Source: Acidobacteriota bacterium
GTDB taxonomy: Bacteria; Acidobacteriota; Terriglobia; Terriglobales; Acidobacteriaceae
Reading direction: 5' to 3'
Length of the DNA stretch: 9,680 nt
NCBI GenBank assembly: GCA_019510535.1
Contig: JAEKKE010000125.1
Location: 1-9,680 of the forward strand
The notes under the pieces were generated by a model. That model worked only from the letters and a program-made list of their open reading frames with translations, searched no databases and had not been told where the DNA came from. Position 1 is the stretch's first letter. Every line of letters starts with the position of its first letter. Shown here one piece after another: positions 1 through 6,339 of this stretch. Both the position numbers and the translations under genes were made by a program.

Positions 1-223
1 CCGGCGGACCGAAGAGCACGGCGTTGCGTGACGTGCGTCCGATATATGCGTGCGAGGCCGGATCTTCGAGACCGAAGTACGCTTCCACCTCGGTGATCCT
101 GCCGCTTAGCTCTTCATCCCCCAGACGGCGCACCAGCACTTTGCCCAGCAGCGCCTTCGCTACGACATCGGGAGTTCGCTCATAGAAGCGGCTTTCAAGC
201 TGGATCGGACGTTTCGCTCTCAT
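1..223 (-). CDS. mpg: 3-methyladenine DNA glycosylase, AAG/MPG family (N-terminal part, cut by window edge)
   Basis: This enzyme excises alkylated purines such as 3-methyladenine from DNA, starting base excision repair. The ATG is at 223-221 and 74 codons are visible before the sequence ends. The reading matches the N-terminal part of the AAG/MPG (Pur_DNA_glyco) family: GRITEVEAYFGLEDPASHAY (residues 41-60) is the active-site strand. E47 corresponds to the catalytic Glu125 of human AAG, and Y49 and H58 to its Tyr127 and His136. It starts 16 nt after the ogt stop on the same strand, so it is almost certainly the third gene of the ada-alkA/ogt operon. Its own ribosome site is weak (AAGAACG), which suggests translational coupling. 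The fold is unrelated to AlkA, so the operon carries two independent glycosylase types for overlapping lesions. The C-terminal two thirds lie outside the window. Confidence 0.93.
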   Translation of the reverse strand, partial: MRAKRPIQLESRFYERTPDVVAKALLGKVLVRRLGDEELSGRITEVEAYFGLEDPASHAYIGRTSRNAVLFGPP

Positions 224-239
224 CGTTCTTATTTGATTC

Positions 240-722
240 TCAACCCTTCCTCTCCATATCGAGAAGCCGACCCTTTACATCCAGACCGCCGGCGAACCCT
301 GTCAACTTACCGGAAGAGCCGATCACCCGATGACAGGGCACAACGATAGAGATCGGATTACGCCCATTCGCTGCTCCTACGGCGCGACTTGCGGATGGGC
401 GCCCGAGTTGCTTCGCCAGTTGTCCGTAGCTCCGTGTCTCTCCGTAGGGAATCGCGAGCAGCGCCTCCCACACATCTCTCTGAAATGTGGTTCCCCGCAT
501 GTCCAGCGGCAGATCGAAGGCACGCCGTGAGCCTGCGAAATACTCCTGAAGCTGGCGCTCTGCCTTCAACAGGACAGGATGCCGGTTGTCTTCGACCAGT
601 CCCGTAAGAGGAACGCGTCGCGGGCTATCGTTCTCCCACAGGATAGCTGCCAGTCCCTTATCACTCGCAACCAGCTTCAGTGCCCCGACCGGGCTCTCGA
701 CAAATTTATAGGCGAGGTTCAT
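240..722 (-). CDS. ogt: Methylated-DNA--protein-cysteine methyltransferase (Ogt)
   Basis: This 160-residue suicide enzyme transfers alkyl groups from O6-alkylguanine or O4-alkylthymine in DNA to its own cysteine. The active-site motif NPISIVVPCHRVIG is clear, with acceptor Cys130 followed by His131. The arginine-finger/recognition helix is SRAVGAANGRNP (R113), and TGFAGGLDVK follows as in the family. The N-terminal part (about 1-70) is the variable domain and the methyltransferase domain runs from about 75 to 158. The frame stays open upstream to 950, but that extension lies inside the ada-alkA gene and has no family character. The start at 722-720 is chosen because AAGGAG lies 6 nt before it and residues from MNLAYKF onward fit the family length. 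It sits 23 nt after ada-alkA and 16 nt before the MPG-type glycosylase, as part of one operon. Confidence 0.97.
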   Translation of the reverse strand: MNLAYKFVESPVGALKLVASDKGLAAILWENDSPRRVPLTGLVEDNRHPVLLKAERQLQEYFAGSRRAFDLPLDMRGTTFQRDVWEALLAIPYGETRSYGQLAKQLGRPSASRAVGAANGRNPISIVVPCHRVIGSSGKLTGFAGGLDVKGRLLDMERKG

Positions 723-728
723 TGCATG

Positions 729-734
729 CTCCTT
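729..734 (-). promoter_or_regulatory. Ribosome binding site of ogt
   Basis: AAGGAG on the minus strand, 6 nt before the ATG at 722-720. It decides the ogt start against the much longer upstream open frame. It lies in the 23-nt gap after the ada-alkA stop. Confidence 0.85.
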
Positions 735-745
735 CCCGGTGGTTG

Positions 746-2236
746 TTACTTTGAATCGCCATCGGCTGCCCAGAGATGTTGTGCGGCGTAGGCTCGCCAG
801 GGTCTCCATCTCTCGGCCCTGGTGTGGAGTTGCTTCGCCGTCAGCACATCGCCTGTCACCTTCTTCGCTCCACGCAGCAGACCGATATCCGATGCAGGAA
901 AAGCGTCTACCTCCCGCAGAGCCCGAAGCGCGATGTACTGTGCCGTCCACTCCCCGATTCCGGGAATAGCTTTCAGGGAGGCGATGGCCTGCTCCATCGA
1001 GCTCGCCGATTGAAAGATCTCTGGCGACTTCGCCGCTGCTCGCGTCACCGATCTCAAGGTCTCAAGCCGGGCTGCCGGCATACCGAGACCGAGCGATGAT
1101 GTCTTTGCAAGATGCTTCGCCGCAGGAAAGGCATGCGTAAGATCGGGATGCATGCCGGCGCCGGACGGCAGAGCCCTGCCGTGCAGCTCAACCAGCTTCC
1201 CAGCCAAACGCCTCGCTGCGATAACACTTATCTGCTGCCCCAACACAGCGCGGATCGCGAGCTCAAATCCATCCCATCCACCCGGCGCCCGCAGCCCCGG
1301 CCTGCGAGCAACCAACGGCGCAAGCTGCTTATCGCGAGAAAGATGTTCATCGATCGTGCCGATATCGACGTTCAGATCGAACTGCCTGCGCACTCGATGC
1401 ACAATCGCAGGCAGCGCCTTCACGCTGGGAAATTGAATCGTGACGCACAGGCTCTCGCGTTTGGGCAGATGCTTGACCGCAATCGCGCCCAGCTCACCAT
1501 CAAGCTCGATAACGCGGTGATAGACACGATTGGCAACCACCTCCACCCCGGGAATCGCGCGTGCCTCGAGAAAATGCAGCATCGCGTCCCAATCGTAGGG
1601 AGGCCGGTACCGCAGCCGAAGCATCGTGCCGGCCTCTGTTGCCACAACGCTCGATCTGCGACGTAACGCACTGGAATGACGAAGCGCCGTGGGAGGCCGC
1701 TTAAAGAGATTCTGGAACACCTCATTGAATCGGCGCAGACTGCTGAAGCCCGAGGCCAGCGCCACTTCCGTCATCGGCAGATCTGTATCGTGAATCAACT
1801 GCTTCGCAAACAGGACACGACGGGTCTGCGCCACGGCGATGGGTGACGCGCCAAGATGCTGTAGAAACAGTCGGCGTAGCTGGCGCTCGCCTACGCCAAG
1901 TTTCTCGGCCAGGGTTTCAACCGTCTGCGCTTCACCATCCAGCGCGCCTTCTTCGATCAGCGCCAGCGCGCGAGAGACCGTGCTGCTTGTTCCCTGCCAT
2001 GCCGCAAGCTGAGGCGCTGTCTCAGGGCGGCAACGCAGGCACGGACGATAGCCGGCCTCCTGCGCTGCGGCGGCCGAGCTGTAAAACGTGCAGTTCTCAA
2101 ACTTCGCCGTACGTGCCGGACATACAGGCCGGCAGTAAATTCCGGTGGATTTGACGCCCACAAAGATCTGACCGTCGAAACGCGCGTCACGACTCTGCAG
2201 TGCCCTGTAAGCAGACGCCTTATCGGGGACAATCAT
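746..2236 (-). CDS. alkA: Ada-AlkA fusion: methyl-phosphotriester sensor/AraC-type regulator joined to 3-methyladenine glycosylase II
   Basis: This 496-residue fusion has three parts. Residues 1-75 are the Ada N-terminal zinc domain with C35, C39, C66 and C69. These align one-for-one with Cys38, 42, 69 and 72 of E. coli Ada, so C35 is the predicted methyl acceptor from Sp-methylphosphotriesters. Residues about 85-187 are an AraC-type double helix-turn-helix; the second HTH is around MTEVALASGFSSLRRFNEVF. Residues about 205-490 are AlkA: an N-terminal domain, then helix-hairpin-helix LKAIPGIGEW (421-430) and catalytic Asp450 in DAFPASDIGL. The Ada methyltransferase half is absent and is supplied by the separate ogt gene 23 nt downstream. 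The same arrangement is known in Mycobacterium tuberculosis (Rv1317c/Rv1316c). By analogy with Ada, methylation of C35 should switch on transcription of this operon; that is inferred. The start is ATG 2236-2234 with only a weak GA-rich ribosome site. Confidence 0.97.
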   Translation of the reverse strand: MIVPDKASAYRALQSRDARFDGQIFVGVKSTGIYCRPVCPARTAKFENCTFYSSAAAAQEAGYRPCLRCRPETAPQLAAWQGTSSTVSRALALIEEGALDGEAQTVETLAEKLGVGERQLRRLFLQHLGASPIAVAQTRRVLFAKQLIHDTDLPMTEVALASGFSSLRRFNEVFQNLFKRPPTALRHSSALRRRSSVVATEAGTMLRLRYRPPYDWDAMLHFLEARAIPGVEVVANRVYHRVIELDGELGAIAVKHLPKRESLCVTIQFPSVKALPAIVHRVRRQFDLNVDIGTIDEHLSRDKQLAPLVARRPGLRAPGGWDGFELAIRAVLGQQISVIAARRLAGKLVELHGRALPSGAGMHPDLTHAFPAAKHLAKTSSLGLGMPAARLETLRSVTRAAAKSPEIFQSASSMEQAIASLKAIPGIGEWTAQYIALRALREVDAFPASDIGLLRGAKKVTGDVLTAKQLHTRAERWRPWRAYAAQHLWAADGDSK

Positions 2237-2242
2237 GCATCA

Positions 2243-2262
2243 AGTGTCTCTTCTCAGACACT
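2243..2262. promoter_or_regulatory. Perfect inverted repeat just upstream of ada-alkA
   Basis: AGTGTCT, 6-nt spacer, AGACACT: a perfect 7-bp dyad whose near edge is 6 nt before the ada-alkA start codon. The spacer carries the only purine-rich stretch that could serve as ribosome site (GAGAAG on the minus strand). The element could therefore be a DNA operator, or an RNA hairpin that presents or hides the ribosome site. It does not resemble the E. coli Ada box (AAAGCGCA). The repeat is seen directly; the role is inferred. Confidence 0.45.
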
Positions 2263-2289
2263 AGAATACTCGCGGAATTCGGACATCAA
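2263..2289 (-). promoter_or_regulatory. Possible promoter of the ada-alkA operon
   Basis: On the minus strand TTGATG (2289-2284) and TATTCT (2268-2263) are separated by 15 nt and are followed directly by the inverted repeat. The spacing is 2 nt short of ideal and the boxes match only in part, so this is a weak call. If real, the transcript would begin near the inverted repeat with a leader of only about 20 nt. Confidence 0.25.
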
Positions 2290-2367
2290 TGGAAAGAAGG
2301 ATACTCGTACGTCATGCGAGGCCAGGCGACCTTAGAACGAAGCAGAGGCTTTCGATTGGCGGCTAAG

Positions 2368-2562
2368 CTAGCCTTGCCGGTTATAGCGAAGATACGCGGT
2401 GTAGAGGGTGACAGAGGCTGAGTAACCGCATAGGGGGAGCATGACAATCGGACCTTTGTCCAGAGACCGTAAGTAGCCTGCAGCAATTCAAGCAATCAAA
2501 AATCCAAGACAGATGATTGCGATCTGAACCCGAGCTTTGAAAGGGATCCTGGACCTTGCCAT
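2368..2562 (-). pseudogene. Small two-helix membrane protein, interrupted by a TGA at codon 25
   Basis: ATG at 2562-2560 is preceded by GAGGAG with 5-nt spacing. The frame reads MARSRIPFKARVQIAIICLG (residues 1-20) and FLIA, then TGA at 2490-2488. It continues in the same frame for 39 codons to TAG at 2370-2368. The second part reads IAAGYLRSLDKGPIVMLPLC followed by a second hydrophobic segment and a basic end (YLRYNRQG). With TGA read as TGG, a normal neighbour for this hydrophobic run, the product would be 64 residues. It would have a basic N-terminus, two membrane helices (about 11-30 and 38-56) and a basic tail. I do not recognise a family. It lies on the same strand as ada-alkA, 131 nt upstream. 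A genuine 24-residue peptide ending at the TGA is the alternative. Confidence 0.45.
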
Positions 2563-2746
2563 CTTCTCTCCTCGTCGTCTGGCAAGTGTAGAGTACACGA
2601 CTCAAGAAAATTTTCAGACGTGGCGATTAACTGTGTCCTATTCAATCACTTAGCCCGCTCGGAGGGTGTAACGTGCTTCTCCGTACAAAGAAACATAAGA
2701 TCTTTCCTCAACTTCGCGATTCGTTCAAACAACACGAGGGGGTTTT

Positions 2747-2762
2747 ATGTGTCTCTAAACAT
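2747..2762. promoter_or_regulatory. PadR-type operator candidate (ATGT-N8-ACAT)
   Basis: ATGT, eight bases, ACAT, centred about 67 bp before the TonB-family start codon. ATGT-N8-ACAT is the described core of operators bound by PadR repressors. PadR-like regulators are abundant in acidobacteria, often beside ADOP permeases. No PadR gene lies in this window, so the link rests only on the motif. Confidence 0.25.
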
Positions 2763-2801
2763 GAGTCGGTGCCAGATCTGTACCAGGGTCGATGCGCAGG
2801 T

Positions 2802-2809
2802 AGAAGGAG
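2802..2809 (+). promoter_or_regulatory. Ribosome binding site of the TonB-family gene
   Basis: AGAAGGAG, 12 nt before GTG 2822. An in-frame TAG at 2801-2803 rules out any earlier start. The spacing is long, but no ATG near the N-terminus offers a better choice. Confidence 0.6.
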
Positions 2810-2821
2810 TGTGTTTTAAGC

Positions 2822-4570
2822 GTGTTGCAGCCACTACAGCTCGAAGAGGTGAAGAGTCGTTACGCAAATGAGATCACCGAATTGCGAGACTTCCTTCAGA
2901 AAGCTGGTTTTACCCCCGGAGCGCCCGAATCGCTGCACGCCATCGTCAACCGGCTACAGCGGGACCGCGCGTTTCATCGCGATCTGACCTCGTACATCTG
3001 GGTCGCCATTCACAGCGGCAATCGAAAGATCAGCTACGCCGACCTGCTTGGCGTACTGGCCGTTGCAGCCGCCGGCGGCCGGTACGCGGCCGAAGCAGAG
3101 GGAGACGATGCACATGCCCTGCTTCGCTTTGTCATCGAAGCGCGCGAATCGCTCGATGGAAAAAGCCGGCGGAAGAACCCGCCTGCTGCCGATCCTCTGC
3201 CGCCAGTCGTCCCAGCGCCTGTAGCCCCAATACCGCCGGTTGAGCCAAAAGCGGTCCGCCCGCGACCTGCTGAGCCAGAACCGGCCCCGCAACAGTCTGT
3301 AGAGGGCCAGCCTGTCCAGTCACAACCGGTGCAGTCACGACGCGGCCGCTCACGACATGTCCGGTTGCAGCAGGTCGAACCACAGCAGGCTGAGCCACAG
3401 CACGTTGAACCACGGCGGACTGAGCCGCCGCAGACTGCGCCACATCGGGCCGAGTCACAGCCCGTCGAGCCACCACCCGTCGAGCCGGGGCCAGTTGAGC
3501 CGGCACCAGCTGCGTCAAAGACCGTATACGAGCATGAGCCGCATTATCCGCACGCACGTCCTTTTCCCGAGTTCTCTCCTCTGAAAGACGAAGAAGAGGA
3601 AGGCACTGGTACGCGGAAACGTTTGATCTGGCTCACAATATTTTTCTTGGCAGCTGGTTTGATCGCCAGGGTCGCGTTCCACAATCGCACCGTTCTGGAT
3701 GAGACCGCAACACCTGCGACAACCGCTCCGGCGGAGAGCCCTGTTCGCTCTACCCCTCCCAGCCCAAGCTCTACCTCTCCCAGCCCTCGCATCGACACAG
3801 CGCCCGCACCCGCGCCTGAACCCGAGGTAGCCGCACCTGCTCCTTCTACAACGGAGCAACCCAGTGATCGGACGCCCCGCACCGGCTCCCAGACGCGAGG
3901 TGCCCACCGGCCTTCGTCAGCGAACTCTCCGGCCTCCGCTTATCCCTCGACTCCGTCAGCGTCCCCGCAGCCTCGTGTCACGACGCCATCCGGCCCTGCT
4001 CCAAAGATCCCCCCTCCAATTGAATCTCGCCCGGCGCCAACTCAAGCTCCCGCGACGACCCCGGCTGCGCGCCCTACCTCTCCATCTGAGCCGGATCTCA
4101 CGAACACCGACCGAGGCCGCGCGGTCCCCCACCTCTTACGCCGTACTCCGGAAGATCAAGCAGAGTTGGCCGACGCATCGCCACCTGCAAACATGCCGGC
4201 GCCCGTGAACGCGGCCACGACCGCATCGGCGATCGCGGCGTCCAGACCTGCCCCCGTCGCCACTCCAGCAGCACCTCACGGCAGCGTCCGGGCCATCTCG
4301 CTGGGGGTGAATGCGTCCAATGTTCTCTACAGCCCCACACCGGCTTACCCCCAGGCTGCTTCCGAGGCGCACGTACAGGGAGACGTGAAGGTAGAAACCA
4401 ATGTCGACCGCAACGGCAACGTCGCTTCCGTTCGCGTCGTGAGTGGACCTCCACTCCTGCGGGATGCCGCACTCGATGCGGCACAGCGCTGGCGTTACCG
4501 CCCCCACTTCATCGGAGGCGAGCAGGCTGCCATGAGCGCCATTACGGTCTTCGAGTTCCACTTGCCGTAG
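2822..4570 (+). CDS. TonB-family energy transducer with large cytoplasmic domain and Pro-rich pentapeptide repeats
   Basis: This 582-residue protein starts at GTG. Residues 1-112 form a charged, helix-rich domain that I do not recognise; a short Ala/Leu-rich stretch at 75-86 looks like a core helix rather than a membrane segment. Residues 125-265 are Pro/Glu/Gln-rich, with an 18-unit five-residue repeat (140-229, VEPQQ, AEPQH, VEPRR and so on), then an acidic patch DEEEE. One membrane helix spans about 268-287 behind RKR, so the N-terminus should face the cytoplasm. Residues 290-485 are a low-complexity Pro/Ser/Thr/Ala linker, presumably in the periplasm. Residues about 490-582 are a TonB C-terminal domain: YPQAA, VQGDVKVETNVDRNGNV, SGPPLLRDAALDAAQRWRYR. 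It would pass ExbB/ExbD proton-motive energy to an outer-membrane receptor. Canonical TonB has only a few residues before its helix. No exbBD or receptor gene is adjacent. Confidence 0.85.
   Translation: MLQPLQLEEVKSRYANEITELRDFLQKAGFTPGAPESLHAIVNRLQRDRAFHRDLTSYIWVAIHSGNRKISYADLLGVLAVAAAGGRYAAEAEGDDAHALLRFVIEARESLDGKSRRKNPPAADPLPPVVPAPVAPIPPVEPKAVRPRPAEPEPAPQQSVEGQPVQSQPVQSRRGRSRHVRLQQVEPQQAEPQHVEPRRTEPPQTAPHRAESQPVEPPPVEPGPVEPAPAASKTVYEHEPHYPHARPFPEFSPLKDEEEEGTGTRKRLIWLTIFFLAAGLIARVAFHNRTVLDETATPATTAPAESPVRSTPPSPSSTSPSPRIDTAPAPAPEPEVAAPAPSTTEQPSDRTPRTGSQTRGAHRPSSANSPASAYPSTPSASPQPRVTTPSGPAPKIPPPIESRPAPTQAPATTPAARPTSPSEPDLTNTDRGRAVPHLLRRTPEDQAELADASPPANMPAPVNAATTASAIAASRPAPVATPAAPHGSVRAISLGVNASNVLYSPTPAYPQAASEAHVQGDVKVETNVDRNGNVASVRVVSGPPLLRDAALDAAQRWRYRPHFIGGEQAAMSAITVFEFHLP
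3239..3508 (+). repeat. Degenerate 15-bp tandem repeat coding a V/A-E-P-x-x pentapeptide, 18 units
   Basis: Inside the TonB-family gene, residues 140-229 keep a strict five-residue register with no slip. Consensus is V/A, E, P, then two variable residues often Q, P, R or H. The nine units at 3374-3508 are the best conserved; the nine before them are diverged (for example VRPRP, VQSQP, GRSRH). Every unit is 15 bp, pointing to growth by slippage or unequal recombination followed by drift. Confidence 0.8.
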
Positions 4571-4641
4571 GTGGATCGAATACCGGGAAGATATTGACAG
4601 ACGCTTTATGTTTTGTTGGAAATTTGGGTACTCCCGCCCGC

Positions 4642-4666
4642 CCTAACTCCGTGAGGGTGGGTTAGG
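4642..4666. terminator. Weak hairpin between converging genes, possible bidirectional terminator
   Basis: CCTAAC (4642-4647) pairs with GTTAGG (4661-4666) across a 13-nt loop, between the TonB-family stop at 4570 and the MFS stop at 4711. There is no clear T-tract on either side, so the call rests mainly on position. No other convincing terminator was seen in the 140-bp gap. Confidence 0.25.
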
Positions 4667-4710
4667 AATCCCCAACTATTCCAAACGAATATGTCGTCGC
4701 AATCCGCCTT

Positions 4711-5970
4711 CTACTCCTCCGACCCCAACGGCGCGAGCACTTCCACCATCGCCATCGTCTCTGCTTCCTCGCCCACATCCGGCTTATGGATATCCGGCAG
4801 AAACCCGGTAAGCAGGCCAAGCGCAGGCAGGACCGAGCAGACCTTGTAAACGAAGTCGATGCTGGTGTGGTCCGCAAGCGCGCCAAGGACAGCCGCACCT
4901 AATCCACCCAATCCAAACGCAAGCCCGAAGAACAGACCGGAGACCATGCCGACCCGGCCGGGCAGGAGTTCCTGCGCATACACCAGAATCGCCGAGAACG
5001 CGGAGGCGATCACCAGTCCAATCACAACGCTGAGCGCGACCGTAACCGGCAGAGCGACATAGGGCAGCACCAGCGTGAGCGGCAGCACACCCAGGATCGA
5101 GATCCAGATCACCTTCTTGCGCCCGATGCGATCGCCCACCGGGCCGCCGATCACCGTACCTGCAGCCACGGCCGCAAGAAACAGGAACAGGTAGAGCTGC
5201 GCATCGCGTTCACCGGTGTGGAAGTGCTGCATCAGATAGAAGACGTAATAACTGGTAATGCTGGCCAGATAGAAGTACTTGGACAACGTCAGCAGAATCA
5301 GAACGGCCAGTGCTCCGCCGATCCGCTTCCGGCTGAGATTCAGCGTGTGCTTCACTGCGGCATGCTTCTTTTGGATCGCCTGGCCGTGCTGCTTGTACCA
5401 ATGTCCAAGACCTGTCAGCAGAACAATCCCGAAAAGCGCTGCCAACGTAAACCATGCCAGGCTCTTCTGGCCTCGCGGGAGCACTACGAAGGCAATCAGC
5501 AGCGGGCCAAGCGAAGAGCCGAAGTTACCTCCCACCTGGAAGACGGACTGCGCCATGCCATGAGCTCCGCCCGATGCCAGGCGCGCAAGACGAGAGGACT
5601 CCGGGTGAAAGATCGATGAGCCTACTCCCAGCAATGCACCGCCAACCAGCAGCATTCCGTAGTTCTGCGCAAAGGCTAGGACCAGCAGCCCGCTCATCGA
5701 GATGGTCATACCAACCGGCAGCGAATACGGCTGCGGCCTGCGGTCGGTATAAAGCCCCACCAGCGGCTGCAGCAGCGATGCCGTGATCTGGAACACCAGC
5801 GTCAGCGCGCCGATCTGCCCGAACGACAGATGGAAGTTCCCTTTGAAGATGGGATACGCCGCGACAAAGAGCGACTGCAACATGTCGTTGAGCATGTGGC
5901 AGAGACTCGCTCCTCCCAGCACGCGATAGGTTGCGGAGTTTTCCTTCGGATTTCGTATCGCTTCACTCAT
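4711..5970 (-). CDS. fsr: MFS exporter, fosmidomycin resistance (Fsr) family
   Basis: A 419-residue inner-membrane protein of about 12 helices, predicted to export small molecules by proton antiport. Fsr-type signatures are clear: LCHMLNDMLQSLFVAAYPIF in helix 1 (23-42), GVGSSIFHPESSRLARLASG (115-134) and GMAQSVFQVGGNFGSSLGPL (138-157). The MFS loop 2-3 motif is GLYTDRRPQP (72-81), echoed in the second half by GGPVGDRIGRKK (275-286). E. coli Fsr is of similar length and gives fosmidomycin resistance; the natural substrate here is unknown. The frame is open to a GTG at 6030, but the ATG at 5970-5968 (MSEAIR) is preferred because GGAA lies 8 nt before it and the longer N-terminus does not look conserved; an ATG at 5976 is equally possible. 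It diverges from an AraC-type regulator remnant that probably once controlled it. Confidence 0.9.
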   Translation of the reverse strand: MSEAIRNPKENSATYRVLGGASLCHMLNDMLQSLFVAAYPIFKGNFHLSFGQIGALTLVFQITASLLQPLVGLYTDRRPQPYSLPVGMTISMSGLLVLAFAQNYGMLLVGGALLGVGSSIFHPESSRLARLASGGAHGMAQSVFQVGGNFGSSLGPLLIAFVVLPRGQKSLAWFTLAALFGIVLLTGLGHWYKQHGQAIQKKHAAVKHTLNLSRKRIGGALAVLILLTLSKYFYLASITSYYVFYLMQHFHTGERDAQLYLFLFLAAVAAGTVIGGPVGDRIGRKKVIWISILGVLPLTLVLPYVALPVTVALSVVIGLVIASAFSAILVYAQELLPGRVGMVSGLFFGLAFGLGGLGAAVLGALADHTSIDFVYKVCSVLPALGLLTGFLPDIHKPDVGEEAETMAMVEVLAPLGSEE

Positions 5971-6032
5971 GACCATTTCCGTATTTCTCTTCACCTCGAA
6001 CGATACAATCTCTTCGACGCGGCCCACCACCC

Positions 6033-6320
6033 GTGTTGGGACAAATTCTTATGCGAATGGGCCATCGGTTCAGCGCCGATATCGACAAATACTTCACCGA
6101 TCGCACGCGTCCGGTGCTCGCTCTGGGTGGTACGTATCCAGCATCGCATCATGTACGTCCGCATCGCCATAGGCGCAGCCAGCTGTTCTGTCCCTTGTCC
6201 GGCATCGTTATGGCATCCACCTCGCAGGGAGCATGGGCGGTTTCCCCCGAGACGCGGGCTATGTCTCCCCTCAGGCGTGCGGCACGAGCTGCGCATGCAG
6301 GGCGTAGTAGGCGGGATTTG
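6033..6320 (+). pseudogene. Remnant of an AraC-family regulator: cupin half only, frameshifted, no DNA-binding domain
   Basis: The frame from GTG 6033 (or ATG 6051) gives RPVLALGGTYPASHHVRPHR, then RRSQLFCPLSGIVMASTSQG and AWAV. This is the effector-binding cupin start of AraC-type regulators, with the His-rich metal-site region. At 6240-6248 (GTTTCCCCC) the frame breaks: the expected continuation is in the +1 frame as PRRGLCLPSGVRHELRMQGV. A single extra base, most simply a T in TTT or a C in the C5 run, accounts for this. The expected C-terminal double HTH (about 100 residues) is missing; after about 6320 the reading is unlike the family and stops at a TAA at 6363-6365. The sequence then enters a palindromic repeat cluster. 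Its divergent position beside the Fsr-type exporter is common for exporter/regulator pairs and suggests loss of local control. Confidence 0.7.
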
Positions 6321-6339
6321 CTTTTCAAAGAGTCCGAAC

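Larger units (their letters stand above)
2563..2821. other. Intergenic region upstream of the TonB-family gene
   Basis: No convincing gene. An open frame beginning at 2620 (plus) gives a Cys-rich, featureless translation that overlaps the next gene and is not called. Structured items: the palindrome GTGTA-GAG-TACAC (2586-2598), 24 nt before the small membrane protein start; an AAAATTTT run (2607-2614); and ATGT-N8-ACAT (2747-2762), reported separately. No convincing -35/-10 pair for the TonB-family gene was found. Confidence 0.5.

Noticed and set aside
723..950. N-terminal extension of ogt, open upstream to 950
   Set aside because: It lies wholly inside the ada-alkA gene, has no Ogt-like sequence, and a good ribosome site marks the start at 722.
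2488..2490. TGA read as tryptophan or selenocysteine
   Set aside because: Other genes here use TGA as a normal stop, the GH130 TGA replaces glycine, and no SECIS-like hairpin is evident.
2620..2871. Plus-strand open frame of 83 codons before the TonB-family gene
   Set aside because: The translation has no recognisable pattern, it overlaps the start of the TonB-family gene by 50 bp in another frame, and it has no convincing ribosome site.
3132..3557. Antisense open frame with an Ala/Val repeat
   Set aside because: It is the mirror of the 15-bp tandem repeat: a repeat whose unit is a multiple of three keeps other frames open automatically.
5971..6030. Upstream GTG start for the Fsr-type exporter
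   Set aside because: The extra 20 residues are not Fsr-like, they occupy the divergent promoter region, and ATG 5970 has a plausible ribosome site.
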